From positions 62,001 through 126,000 of the forward strand of contig NZ_QEKT01000002.1 of NCBI RefSeq assembly GCF_003096575.1: a DNA stretch of 64,000 nt, given 5' to 3'. A program made the position numbers and the translations under genes. A model generated the notes under the pieces. The model was not told where the DNA came from. It saw only the letters and a program-made list of their open reading frames with translations, and ran no database searches. Positions 26,692 to 34,161 of this stretch are shown here, piece after piece. This stretch comes from Convivina intestini. Lineage in GTDB: Bacteria > Bacillota > Bacilli > Lactobacillales > Lactobacillaceae. The stretch's first letter is position 1; every line of letters starts with the position of its first letter.

Positions 26692-27471
26692 CTATTTATC
26701 CTTAGGCAACTGTAGTACCCAATTTTCATCAAAGAAACGTTTATAAGCTGCATAACTAGCATACACGCTAGACAAAGCCGTGGAAGATAAAATCATAAAG
26801 GTTACCATAATTTGGTATTTAATGGCCAGAACCGGTTCAACTCCAGCCATGATTAATCCCGACATCATCCCTGGCAAAGAAACTAACCCAAGGGTTTTAA
26901 TTGAGTCAATGGTTGGCTGCATACCAAACTTAATGGCCTGTTTGATGATATCCCCACTGGCTTCTTTAGGGTTAGCTCCTAGGGCCAAACGTTCAAAAAC
27001 CTGATTTTTTTGATCGGTATACATTTGTCCCAAGCTACGGTAAACCAAACCAACGGCAATCATGGCGTTATTCATCACCATTCCTGTAACCGGTACTAAT
27101 TGCCAAGGAACGGGTTTAATAGCGCCCGTTAGCACTAGCAATAACATGGTCGTACCACCACCAAGTAACAGGGCAACAAAAGAAATCCGCAGGGAATGTG
27201 AAATTCCCCGCGCTCTTTTTTCACCATTATATGAGGCATTAAATAAAATAAAGGCCATCATGGTAATCGTCAAAACTAGATTATTGACATGGAAAACAAA
27301 GCGTAGCAGATACCCCACCACAATTAGTTGCACAATGGCTCGAGCGACACTAATTAAGGTTTCTTTTTCCAGTCCTAATTTTTGTTGATATGAGATAACT
27401 AAGGAAATCACCACCATCACAAAGGCTAGTCCCAATGAAAGATTGGAAATTTCAACAGTTTTATTAATCAT
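26692..27471 (-). CDS. fetB: ABC transporter permease, FetB/YbbM-type
   Basis: A 259-residue membrane protein of the UPF0014 family with about seven helices. FNASYNGEKRARGI and the cytoplasmic FERLALGANPKEA match the FetB pattern, followed by SIKTLGLVSLPGMMSGLIMAG. In E. coli FetAB exports iron and helps survival under peroxide stress; the metal here is inferred. Its start overlaps the end of the ATPase gene by eight bases, so the two are translated together. Confidence 0.88.
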   Translation of the reverse strand: MINKTVEISNLSLGLAFVMVVISLVISYQQKLGLEKETLISVARAIVQLIVVGYLLRFVFHVNNLVLTITMMAFILFNASYNGEKRARGISHSLRISFVALLLGGGTTMLLLVLTGAIKPVPWQLVPVTGMVMNNAMIAVGLVYRSLGQMYTDQKNQVFERLALGANPKEASGDIIKQAIKFGMQPTIDSIKTLGLVSLPGMMSGLIMAGVEPVLAIKYQIMVTFMILSSTALSSVYASYAAYKRFFDENWVLQLPKDK

Positions 27472-28090
27472 CTAATTTCCCTCCAATTACCTGCAAAGTT
27501 TTTTTAGCACTTTGAATTTCTTGTTGGTCATGCGTCACACTTAAAATCGCAAAATGATTTTTACCCTGTTCTTCATTAATAAAGCGCCAAACAACCTGTT
27601 TCGTTGTTTCATCTAAACCGGTGGTAATTTCATCTAACAAGAGCACCTTGGGTGGGAAAATTAAATTACGTAAAACCGCTACTCGCTGACGTTGTCCACC
27701 CGACAAATCAGCAACTTGCTTATCTAAAAAAGTTGCATCCAAATCAACCGCTGCTAACATAGTCTTTTGTAAGTCCTCATCAATGGCCTTTTGTCGGACA
27801 TTAAAAGGTAAATCTAAATTATCTCGCACAGTTTGGCCAAATAAATTGGCACTTTGAACCGCATAAGAAACCAACTGTCGATACCGATCAATTGGATAGC
27901 TGATGGCTGGTTTACCTAATAAATCGATTTGACCACTAGCATGATCTTCTAAACGAGCTAGGGCTTTAAGAAGTGTGCTTTTCCCACTTCCCGATGGTCC
28001 AAAAATTGTGACCGTCTCATCTTGATCAACAGTCAAATTAATATTGCTTAAAATATTGCTGACCGATAAATTTTGGACAGTTAATAACAT
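27464..28090 (-). CDS. fetA: ABC transporter ATP-binding protein, FetA/YbbL-type
   Basis: The ATPase partner of fetB, about 208 residues. I use the ATG at 28090 (MLLTVQNLSVSN) with GGAGGAAG directly upstream, not the longer frame to 28153. Walker A is GPSGSGKST, the signature is LSGGQRQRVA, Walker B is VLLLDEITTGLD, and the switch histidine is in SVTHDQQE. The short, single-domain form fits FetA. An 18-bp palindrome (28145-28162) lies between it and the divergent rpmF promoter. Confidence 0.9.
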   Translation of the reverse strand: MLLTVQNLSVSNILSNINLTVDQDETVTIFGPSGSGKSTLLKALARLEDHASGQIDLLGKPAISYPIDRYRQLVSYAVQSANLFGQTVRDNLDLPFNVRQKAIDEDLQKTMLAAVDLDATFLDKQVADLSGGQRQRVAVLRNLIFPPKVLLLDEITTGLDETTKQVVWRFINEEQGKNHFAILSVTHDQQEIQSAKKTLQVIGGKLDD

Positions 28091-28144
28091 ATCTTCCTCC
28101 GTTGTTCTAATTCTCAATAAAACATATTTTATCAAATTAACCTG

Positions 28145-28162
28145 ATTAATCACTTGATTAAT
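28145..28162. promoter_or_regulatory. 18-bp palindrome in the fetA-rpmF divergent region
   Basis: ATTAATCA-CT-TGATTAAT is a perfect 8-2-8 inverted repeat, 55 bp upstream of the fetA ATG and 34 bp upstream of the rpmF -35 box. It is a candidate operator; the regulator is unknown. Confidence 0.45.
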
Positions 28163-28195
28163 TCCGAAAAATGCGGTTAGCTTTATTTTCTTTGG

Positions 28196-28224
28196 TTGAC
28201 AGTGACGGCCTTTTTTTGTAAACT
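28196..28224 (+). promoter_or_regulatory. Promoter of rpmF
   Basis: TTGACA (28196-28201), 17-bp spacer, TAAACT (28219-28224), about 40 bp before the start codon. Confidence 0.75.
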
Positions 28225-28263
28225 AAAAAAGTTGATAATTCTGAAGCGAAAGGAGGTGCCTTC

Positions 28264-28437
28264 ATGGCTACCCCATCAAACAAAAATTCTAAGTCACATA
28301 AGCGTAACCGTCGTGGACACATCGGTTTGAACGTTCCAAACATCGTTTTGGACCAAACAACTGGTGAATACCGCGTCTCTCACCGTGTCTCACCATCAGG
28401 TGCATACAACGGTAAGCAAGTTACTGAAAATAAGTAA
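28264..28437 (+). CDS. rpmF: 50S ribosomal protein L32, cysteine-free form
   Basis: A 57-residue large-subunit protein. The ATG follows AAAGGAGGT. The N-terminus is Ser/Asn/Lys/Arg-rich ([17 protein letters not shown]), followed by [20 protein letters not shown]. In zinc-binding L32 the pairs CPNCGEY and CKNCG lie here; both are replaced (LDQTTGEY and SPSG), so it carries no zinc ribbon. Such C-minus forms are known in Firmicutes and can substitute under zinc limitation. A terminator follows within 15 bases. Confidence 0.95.
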   Translation: MATPSNKNSKSHKRNRRGHIGLNVPNIVLDQTTGEYRVSHRVSPSGAYNGKQVTENK

Positions 28438-28448
28438 TTCATGACAAA

Positions 28449-28474
28449 TCCCCACTGTTTAAGGTGGGTTTTTT
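28449..28474 (+). terminator. Terminator of rpmF
   Basis: CCCAC/GTGGG stem with a T run right after the rpmF stop codon. Some read-through to the next gene is possible. Confidence 0.75.
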
Positions 28475-28500
28475 GTTGTAAGAAAAGGAGTTTATCACGC

Positions 28501-28935
28501 ATGGGTCAAAAAAAATCCAAGAATAGCGGCATCCCCAATGAATATTTCTTTCAAAAACCTTGGTTTTGGATGCTACTCGTTTTAATTGGCTTGATTGTTG
28601 CCAGTGTGTTTGCTTTTAATACCTTCCGTCATCAAAAAGCAACCATTACGGCTAACAATGCTGCGCGCTCCAGCTTAGCCAACAAAGATGAAAAACAACA
28701 ATTAAACGATAATGCCAAGTATTTTGGTAAGTTGTCGGTTCAAGATTTACAAGCTCAACCACAAAAATATTTACAACAGCAAGGTAACGAAAATGCAACC
28801 CTTTATGTTTGGCGGGTTGACAGTGCGACTACCTTAGTTCGGGTCGATACCAATGATGGTCAGGTTACGATTTATCAATATGATTCTGATCCTGAAAAGA
28901 TGATGAAAAATCAGCTCTTCCAAACTTCTAAATAA
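28501..28935 (+). CDS. Single-pass membrane protein of unknown function
   Basis: A 144-residue protein starting MGQKKSKNSG at the ATG at 28501, with AAAGGAG ten bases upstream; the upstream ATG at 28441 lies before the rpmF terminator. Residues ~1-18 are basic, ~20-42 form one membrane helix (FWMLLVLIGLIVASVFAF), and the rest is a Gln/Asn-rich extracellular domain with a small strand-rich end (ENATLYVWRVDSATTLVRV). No known family is recognised. Its own terminator follows. Confidence 0.7.
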   Translation: MGQKKSKNSGIPNEYFFQKPWFWMLLVLIGLIVASVFAFNTFRHQKATITANNAARSSLANKDEKQQLNDNAKYFGKLSVQDLQAQPQKYLQQQGNENATLYVWRVDSATTLVRVDTNDGQVTIYQYDSDPEKMMKNQLFQTSK

Positions 28936-28947
28936 TGAATTGATTAA

Positions 28948-28967
28948 CGGTGCCTCGGCATCGTTTT
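28948..28967 (+). terminator. Terminator after the single-pass membrane protein gene
   Basis: CGGTGCC-TC-GGCATCG (one G-U pair) followed by six T. Confidence 0.75.
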
Positions 28968-29047
28968 TTAATTTAATAAGAAAATACTTCCCTTACCAGC
29001 TTTAGTATATAATTAATAGCGATTGTGATATCTAGAAAGGAATGCCT

Positions 29048-30742
29048 ATGCCCCTTGATGGTCTCTTTACCCACGCCCTCGTGCATGAACTTCAACCTAC
29101 TTTAGTTGGGGGTCGAATTACTAAGGTTCACCAACCCTACCCCAACGAAATTATTTTAGTCATTCGGCAGGGTGGAAAAAATTATCCCCTCTTACTTAGT
29201 GCCCACCCGGCCTTTGCTCGGATGCAAATCACCAAAATTCCTTACGAAAATCCCCAAACTGCACCAGCCTTTGCGATGTTTTTACGACGCAATCTTGAAG
29301 GTGCGCGGTTAACTGGCATTGAACAGGTTAATAATGATCGAATTGTGAATTTGCTAGTTCAGACATTTGATGAACTGGGGGACCGCCAAACCCTTTCGCT
29401 AACCTTAGAAATGATGGGACGACACTCCAATTTATTTTTGATTCGACAAAAAGACCAACGAATTTTGGAATTAATTAAGCATGTACCGGCTGATCAAAAT
29501 CGAGTGCGGTCCCTTTTTCCAGGAGCAACTTATCAATTTCCACCCGCTCAAAATAAAATAAATCCCTTTAAACAAGACTTTGCCCAGTTAGCGCCGATGA
29601 TTTTAGACCAGGAACCAAGCCAATGGCCTAAAATCATCATGTCCACCTATGAAGGGGTCAGTCGGCAGTCAGCCGAATCCTTAGCTTTAGCTATTGAAAA
29701 TGCTGATGATTCTCTGGCCGGTGCTCAAAATTGGCTAGCCCAATTTGATCATTTACAACCCACTTTACTTCGAGCCCCTAATGGTGAATTAAGCTTTGCG
29801 GCTTTTGACTGGCCTAGCCCCATCACAGATCGTCAAACATTTGATTCCCTGGGAGAACTTTTGGATGCCTACTACTTAGGTAAGGCGGAACGGGAACGAG
29901 TTAACCAACAAGCCGGCTCCTTGGTACGTTTGGTAAAAAATGAGCTGAAAAAAAATCATAATAAATTAAAAAAGCTCAACCAAACCTTATTAGATAGTCA
30001 AAATGCCGACCAATACAAGGTGATGGGCGATTTATTAATTACCTATCCTCATTTAGTCCAAAAAGGAATGCAATCAGTTCAAATTGAAAATTATTACGAT
30101 AATAATGCCTTGTTGACAATTCCGCTCGATCCACGTCTAGATGGTTTAAAAAACGCCGAAAAATACTTCCGCAAGTACCGAAAACTGCGAACTGCTAAGG
30201 ACTTTGTTGACCAGCAAATTATCTTAACCCAGGCCGAGGTCGATTATTTTGACCAAATTACCGCTCAACTAGCGGTTGCCTCGCCTAAAGATGTCGCTGA
30301 TATCAAGCTGGAGCTGATCCATGGTGGCTATCTACGGACTAAGGGTAAGAATAAACAAAAGCCTAAAGTTTCACAACCAGATCAATTTACTGCCAGTGAT
30401 GGTACCTTAATCGAAGTGGGTAAGAACAATTTACAAAATGAACGGTTATCCTTGAAAAAAGCCAATCGCTCCTATATTTGGCTCCATGTTCAAAATATCC
30501 CCGGTTCCCACGTTATTATTCATAGTAATGCGCCCAGTGAACAAACCCTACAAGAAGCGGCCGAATTAGCAGCCTATTATAGCAAGGCCCGTGATTCAGC
30601 CAATGTGGCGGTTGACTATCTGCCAGCTGGTAAATTACGAAAGCCCAATGGAGCTAAGCCTGGTTATGTCATTTTTGAGGGACAGCAAACCCTCTATGTC
30701 ACACCAACAAGCCAAGTAATTAATCAATTAAAAACTAAATAA
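29048..30742 (+). CDS. rqcH: Ribosome quality control factor RqcH (NFACT/FbpA family)
   Basis: RqcH binds split 50S subunits with stalled peptidyl-tRNA and directs addition of C-terminal Ala tails that mark the peptide for decay. The protein has ~564 residues. I use the second ATG (29048), seven bases after AAAGG; the ATG at 29042 is too close. The NFACT-N domain begins MPLDGLFTHALVHEL and contains EMMGRHSNLFLI. A helix-hairpin-helix-like part and a long charged coiled coil (~280-400) come next. The NFACT-R domain with YIWLHVQNIPGSHVII follows. It was formerly annotated as a fibronectin-binding protein; surface binding is not needed to explain the sequence. A TATAAT lies at 29008. Confidence 0.93.
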   Translation: MPLDGLFTHALVHELQPTLVGGRITKVHQPYPNEIILVIRQGGKNYPLLLSAHPAFARMQITKIPYENPQTAPAFAMFLRRNLEGARLTGIEQVNNDRIVNLLVQTFDELGDRQTLSLTLEMMGRHSNLFLIRQKDQRILELIKHVPADQNRVRSLFPGATYQFPPAQNKINPFKQDFAQLAPMILDQEPSQWPKIIMSTYEGVSRQSAESLALAIENADDSLAGAQNWLAQFDHLQPTLLRAPNGELSFAAFDWPSPITDRQTFDSLGELLDAYYLGKAERERVNQQAGSLVRLVKNELKKNHNKLKKLNQTLLDSQNADQYKVMGDLLITYPHLVQKGMQSVQIENYYDNNALLTIPLDPRLDGLKNAEKYFRKYRKLRTAKDFVDQQIILTQAEVDYFDQITAQLAVASPKDVADIKLELIHGGYLRTKGKNKQKPKVSQPDQFTASDGTLIEVGKNNLQNERLSLKKANRSYIWLHVQNIPGSHVIIHSNAPSEQTLQEAAELAAYYSKARDSANVAVDYLPAGKLRKPNGAKPGYVIFEGQQTLYVTPTSQVINQLKTK

Positions 30743-30771
30743 ACATCCAGTCATCAAGAAAGGAAGTAACC

Positions 30772-31155
30772 ATGCATAATTTTCTAACAGAATTTAAAGC
30801 CTTTATCAATCGCGGTAATATTATTGATTTGGCGATTGGGGTCATTATTGGTGGTGCCTTCACGGGCTTAGTAAAATCAATCACCAGTAATTTGATTAAT
30901 CCTTTGATTGGTCTGTTCACGGGCAAATCATCGAGTTTAAGTAATCTTAAATTAGTGGTAAATAAAAACCTAGTCTTCACCTATGGTGAATTTTTAAATG
31001 ATTTAATTAACTTCTTAATCACCGCCTTGGTGGTCTTCATCTTAGTGAAATTTATCAGCCGCTTTTTGGTCAAGCCAGAACCTAAAAAAACACAACCAGA
31101 TCCACAATTGGCAGTTTTGCAAGAAATTAAAACCTTACTAGAAAAAAATAACTAA
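30772..31155 (+). CDS. mscL: Large-conductance mechanosensitive channel
   Basis: A 127-residue stretch-activated channel that vents solutes on hypo-osmotic shock. It starts MHNFLTEFKAFINRGNIIDLAIGVIIGGAF, the conserved first helix with the Gly-rich packing face. A periplasmic loop (GKSSSLSNLKLVVNKNLVFTYG) and a second helix FLITALVVFILVKFI follow, then a cytoplasmic helical bundle (QLAVLQEIKTLLEKNN). The ATG is preceded by AAAGGAAG. It lies 29 bp after rqcH and may be co-transcribed. Confidence 0.96.
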   Translation: MHNFLTEFKAFINRGNIIDLAIGVIIGGAFTGLVKSITSNLINPLIGLFTGKSSSLSNLKLVVNKNLVFTYGEFLNDLINFLITALVVFILVKFISRFLVKPEPKKTQPDPQLAVLQEIKTLLEKNN

Positions 31156-31189
31156 AAAGGAATTCCTACTGAGTAGGAATTCCTTTTTA
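31155..31189. terminator. Bidirectional terminator between mscL and the nucleoside kinase gene
   Basis: A 15-bp perfect stem AAAAAGGAATTCCTA/TAGGAATTCCTTTTT around a five-base loop. Confidence 0.9.
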
Positions 31190-31190
31190 G

Positions 31191-31820
31191 TTAACGCTTG
31201 GCCAAAGCAGCATCAATTTGATCTAAAATAATTTTTTGATTTTCAACTTTTTCTAAATCGTATTTTTGCAAATCAACTTTAATTTTAGGTGAGATATCAT
31301 AGTCTTCAAACCATTGCTGATAAGCCTGCCACATCTTGAAATAGTAATCTTTTAAGGCGTCATTATTATCAAATTGCTCATAATCCCGCCCCCGCTTCTT
31401 GATTCGATACAAGATCGTTTCAAAATCAGTCTGCGCATAAACCAGCAAATCGGGGGCTTTTTTTGGTAACTGCTTTAATTCATCCATCATGTGGCCCATA
31501 AGATCATGATAAACGGCCATTTCCATATCTGTAATATTACCGTCTTTGTGGTTTTCTTCGGTAAAAAGCTCATCTTCATAGATTGAACGATCCAAAACAT
31601 TATTGTCATCAACCAAGGCTTTTTTAATCATATCAAAGCGTCGGTTCAAAAAGAAAATTTGGAGTAAAAAGCCATACTGCTTAGGGTCAGAATAATAAAG
31701 TGGCAAAACTGGATTGTCCCCCACCGGCTCGTAGAATGCCTGACTGCCCAGATGGTCGGCAATCAGACCTGTTAATGTGGTTTTACCAACCCCAATCATC
31801 CCTGCTGTAATAATCACCAT
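31191..31820 (-). CDS. Deoxynucleoside kinase (dGK/dAK type)
   Basis: A 209-residue kinase of the dNK superfamily that phosphorylates deoxyribonucleosides, salvaging dA/dG/dC. The P-loop is GMIGVGKT (7-14), the DRS motif is in LDRSIYED (77-84), and the LID arginines are in RIKKRGRDYEQ. Lactobacilli often carry tandem dAK/dGK genes; here there is only one, so the base specificity is open. The ATG follows GGGAGG. It lies downstream of ruvA on the same strand. Confidence 0.9.
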   Translation of the reverse strand: MVIITAGMIGVGKTTLTGLIADHLGSQAFYEPVGDNPVLPLYYSDPKQYGFLLQIFFLNRRFDMIKKALVDDNNVLDRSIYEDELFTEENHKDGNITDMEMAVYHDLMGHMMDELKQLPKKAPDLLVYAQTDFETILYRIKKRGRDYEQFDNNDALKDYYFKMWQAYQQWFEDYDISPKIKVDLQKYDLEKVENQKIILDQIDAALAKR

Positions 31821-31856
31821 GTATTCCTCCCTTTTTCACATTATGCAATTTGTTGC

Positions 31857-32459
31857 TTAAGACTTTACTAATAAGTTTAACGCTAAAGCAATATAATCTT
31901 GCGTACTAGTCAAGTTAGCGGCTAATAACTGCTTTTTAATCCGATTAATATCTCGACTACTATAGCCCAAGGTTAGTAAGGCTTCCAGCGCATCTTCCAA
32001 AGCACCAGTGGCATCTGGTTGACCAGCTGGCTGAATATCTAAGGTTTGATTTTCGGCAATTAAGTCGTCTAATTTACCCTTCAAATCTAAAATAATTTGC
32101 TGAGCAGTTTTTTTACCGATTCCGGGAAACTGCACTAAGTAGTCAACATTATCCTGAGCCACCGCACTGGCTAGACCAGTTACCGCCCCACCAGCAATAA
32201 TGGCCAGTGCACTTTTAGGACCGATACCTGAGACCCCCAAGAGTTTATTAAACAAAATTTTTTCACTCTCTTGGCTAAAGCCATAGAGACTAATTTCGTT
32301 TTCACGAACAATTTGTTGGACATAAACACGACTTTGCTGTCCCTCTTCAAAATGATAGGGATTACCGACAAAGAGATAATAACCGATGCCATCTTTGCTT
32401 TCAAGAACAATATGACTCGGCCGGACCATACTGATTAGGCCCTGGAGATATTCATACAT
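31857..32459 (-). CDS. ruvA: Holliday junction DNA helicase subunit RuvA
   Basis: RuvA forms a tetramer that binds Holliday junctions and loads RuvB. The protein has about 200 residues from the ATG at 32459 (MYEYLQG), with GAGG upstream; two ATGs further up overlap that site. The OB-fold domain is followed by helix-hairpin-helix motifs LLGVSGIGPKSALAI and LVQFPGIGKKTAQQIILDLKGKL (~70-130), then a flexible linker and the RuvB-binding domain III. ruvB is usually adjacent, but no ruvB is in this window. Confidence 0.96.
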   Translation of the reverse strand: MYEYLQGLISMVRPSHIVLESKDGIGYYLFVGNPYHFEEGQQSRVYVQQIVRENEISLYGFSQESEKILFNKLLGVSGIGPKSALAIIAGGAVTGLASAVAQDNVDYLVQFPGIGKKTAQQIILDLKGKLDDLIAENQTLDIQPAGQPDATGALEDALEALLTLGYSSRDINRIKKQLLAANLTSTQDYIALALNLLVKS

Positions 32460-32490
32460 TTTTAACCTCATCACTTAGATTATGTAATAG

Positions 32491-32511
32491 AAAAAGGCAA
32501 CCTGCGTTGCC
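32491..32511 (-). terminator. Terminator of the sortase gene
   Basis: GGCAAC-GCA-GGTTGCC (minus strand) followed by five T, between sortase and ruvA. Confidence 0.8.
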
Positions 32512-32517
32512 ATTCAC

Positions 32518-33285
32518 TTAAGGGGTAATATTAGTTTTATGCTTACTGGTATCAAACTTACTTACTAACTTACTTGGGGCTGATTGCCAACTATCAAAGT
32601 CGGTATACTGGGCGTTAGTAATAATTCGATAATCGGTATTGGGAAAGAGACAGGTGATAATTGTCAACTTAGCCTTATTATTCAAACGAGCATCGACATC
32701 CAAAACGGAAACATCATTTTGATCAACGGTGGTTTGATTTTTAACCGTATAAGTATAAATTCCCTTGGCATTGGCGAGATAAATTTGTTTGCCATTTAAC
32801 CAATCGCTACCACCCATTTTACCATCTACCAGGTAGGGTGCGTCTTGGTTAATATGTTGTTGCATGGCTGAAAAACCAGTATAACCATTATCCCAGTTAT
32901 GGGCCGCCAAGGTGTAATTTCCCTCACCCATAGTTGGTACAGGTGTTCCTTTATTAGCCGTGTTAGCCCCCAAATCAAGGGCCGCCAAACTATAGGCATT
33001 ATCATAAACGGGCATCAGGATGCTTAAATTGGGCATGGCTACAAAACCTTGCTTATTTAAATTAGCACCCTTTTGGTCATCTTTCATGACTGCCTGAGCA
33101 ATTTTATCTCGCTGACTTTTACTAAGGGAATTATTATCGCCAGTCGTTGTCAATTGTTTTGAAAATTGCTTGACTGGACTCATGGCTGGCTGATGTTCAA
33201 CCCAAATACCAGCGCAAACCAAGGCCACAACTAGTAAAAGCAGAGCAATTATCCAGCGTAACCATTTGCTCATAAACTTTTTCAT
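32518..33285 (-). CDS. srtA: Class A sortase
   Basis: A membrane transpeptidase that cleaves LPxT-type sorting signals and attaches surface proteins to peptidoglycan. Residues ~9-28 are an N-terminal membrane anchor. The catalytic His129 lies in YTLAAHNW, Cys212 in TIITC, and Arg220 in TDYRIIT, all in the expected order and spacing. A MGEGNYTLA segment precedes the His, as in lactobacillar SrtA. It follows the HAD phosphatase gene by 13 bp. Two likely substrates at 327-6619 carry LPATA and LPQTA, so this enzyme may accept Ala at position 5; that link is inference. Confidence 0.92.
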   Translation of the reverse strand: MKKFMSKWLRWIIALLLLVVALVCAGIWVEHQPAMSPVKQFSKQLTTTGDNNSLSKSQRDKIAQAVMKDDQKGANLNKQGFVAMPNLSILMPVYDNAYSLAALDLGANTANKGTPVPTMGEGNYTLAAHNWDNGYTGFSAMQQHINQDAPYLVDGKMGGSDWLNGKQIYLANAKGIYTYTVKNQTTVDQNDVSVLDVDARLNNKAKLTIITCLFPNTDYRIITNAQYTDFDSWQSAPSKLVSKFDTSKHKTNITP

Positions 33286-33298
33286 TCATCTACTCTTT

Positions 33299-34117
33299 TC
33301 AATTAGATTCAGACAATTGGGCCACAATCGTCTTTAAGACCCCGTCATGATTATTATCAGCCAGAGCTTGCGGATAACCCTTTTCTAGTAATAAAGGATC
33401 ACTATTAGGCATGGCAATTGGTTGACCGACATAATTTAACATTTCAGCATCATTTAAACCATCACCAAAGGCCATCATTTCTTGGGAATTAATTTGCCAA
33501 ATTTCAGCCAATTTTGCCAAGGCCGCTCCCTTGTTAACTTCACTATTAACAATATCAACTGAGCCATAGCCTGACGTGGTTACGTGGACTTGCTTGCCTA
33601 ATAAATGCCGGACATCGGCCATGAAAACATGTTCTTTAACCGGAATTTCAATCGTTATTTTAGCAATCGGTTGCTTAATTTCGGCCACATCATCAATGAC
33701 TTTTAAATTTTGAAAATAGCCCCGGGCGGTAGTTAAACTATTACCAATCTGGGCCTGATCGGCTAGCATGTATGATTCACTTTGTCCGGTGAAAACCATC
33801 CCCATCCGAATGTCATGCCGGTAAGTATGGGCCAATTGACCTAGGGGCGCAAATACCTGAGCTGGGATGGCGGCCACTGCTTGTAACTGTCCATCCACAA
33901 TAATCTGGGCACCATTATTAGCAATTAATTGGTACTGTCCTAAAAAATTTTTAAAGTAGCGCGCGACCTTGTCGGGATGATTGCCCGTTGCAATCACAAA
34001 CTGAATGCCCTGCTCTTTTAATGTTTTTAAAACTTGGGTAAAGAGTGCTTCATCAAAATGCTTATCATCATGTAAAAAAGTTGCATCTAAATCAGTTGCA
34101 ATTAATTTTATTGCCAT
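33299..34117 (-). CDS. HAD-superfamily Cof-type phosphatase
   Basis: A 272-residue class IIB HAD hydrolase. Motif I is ATDLDATFLHDD (~6-17) with the nucleophile and acid Asp residues; the third position is Ala where DLDGT is usual. Motif II is in FVIATGN, motif III is Lys in EVNKGAALAKL, and motif IV is AFGDGLNDAEMLN. The substrate is likely a sugar phosphate, nucleotide or FMN-type compound and cannot be fixed. It lies between ffh and the sortase gene and probably shares the transcript. Confidence 0.88.
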   Translation of the reverse strand: MAIKLIATDLDATFLHDDKHFDEALFTQVLKTLKEQGIQFVIATGNHPDKVARYFKNFLGQYQLIANNGAQIIVDGQLQAVAAIPAQVFAPLGQLAHTYRHDIRMGMVFTGQSESYMLADQAQIGNSLTTARGYFQNLKVIDDVAEIKQPIAKITIEIPVKEHVFMADVRHLLGKQVHVTTSGYGSVDIVNSEVNKGAALAKLAEIWQINSQEMMAFGDGLNDAEMLNYVGQPIAMPNSDPLLLEKGYPQALADNNHDGVLKTIVAQLSESN

Positions 34118-34161
34118 TTATATCCACCATTATTATCAATCCAATAACTAGCTAATATGAA

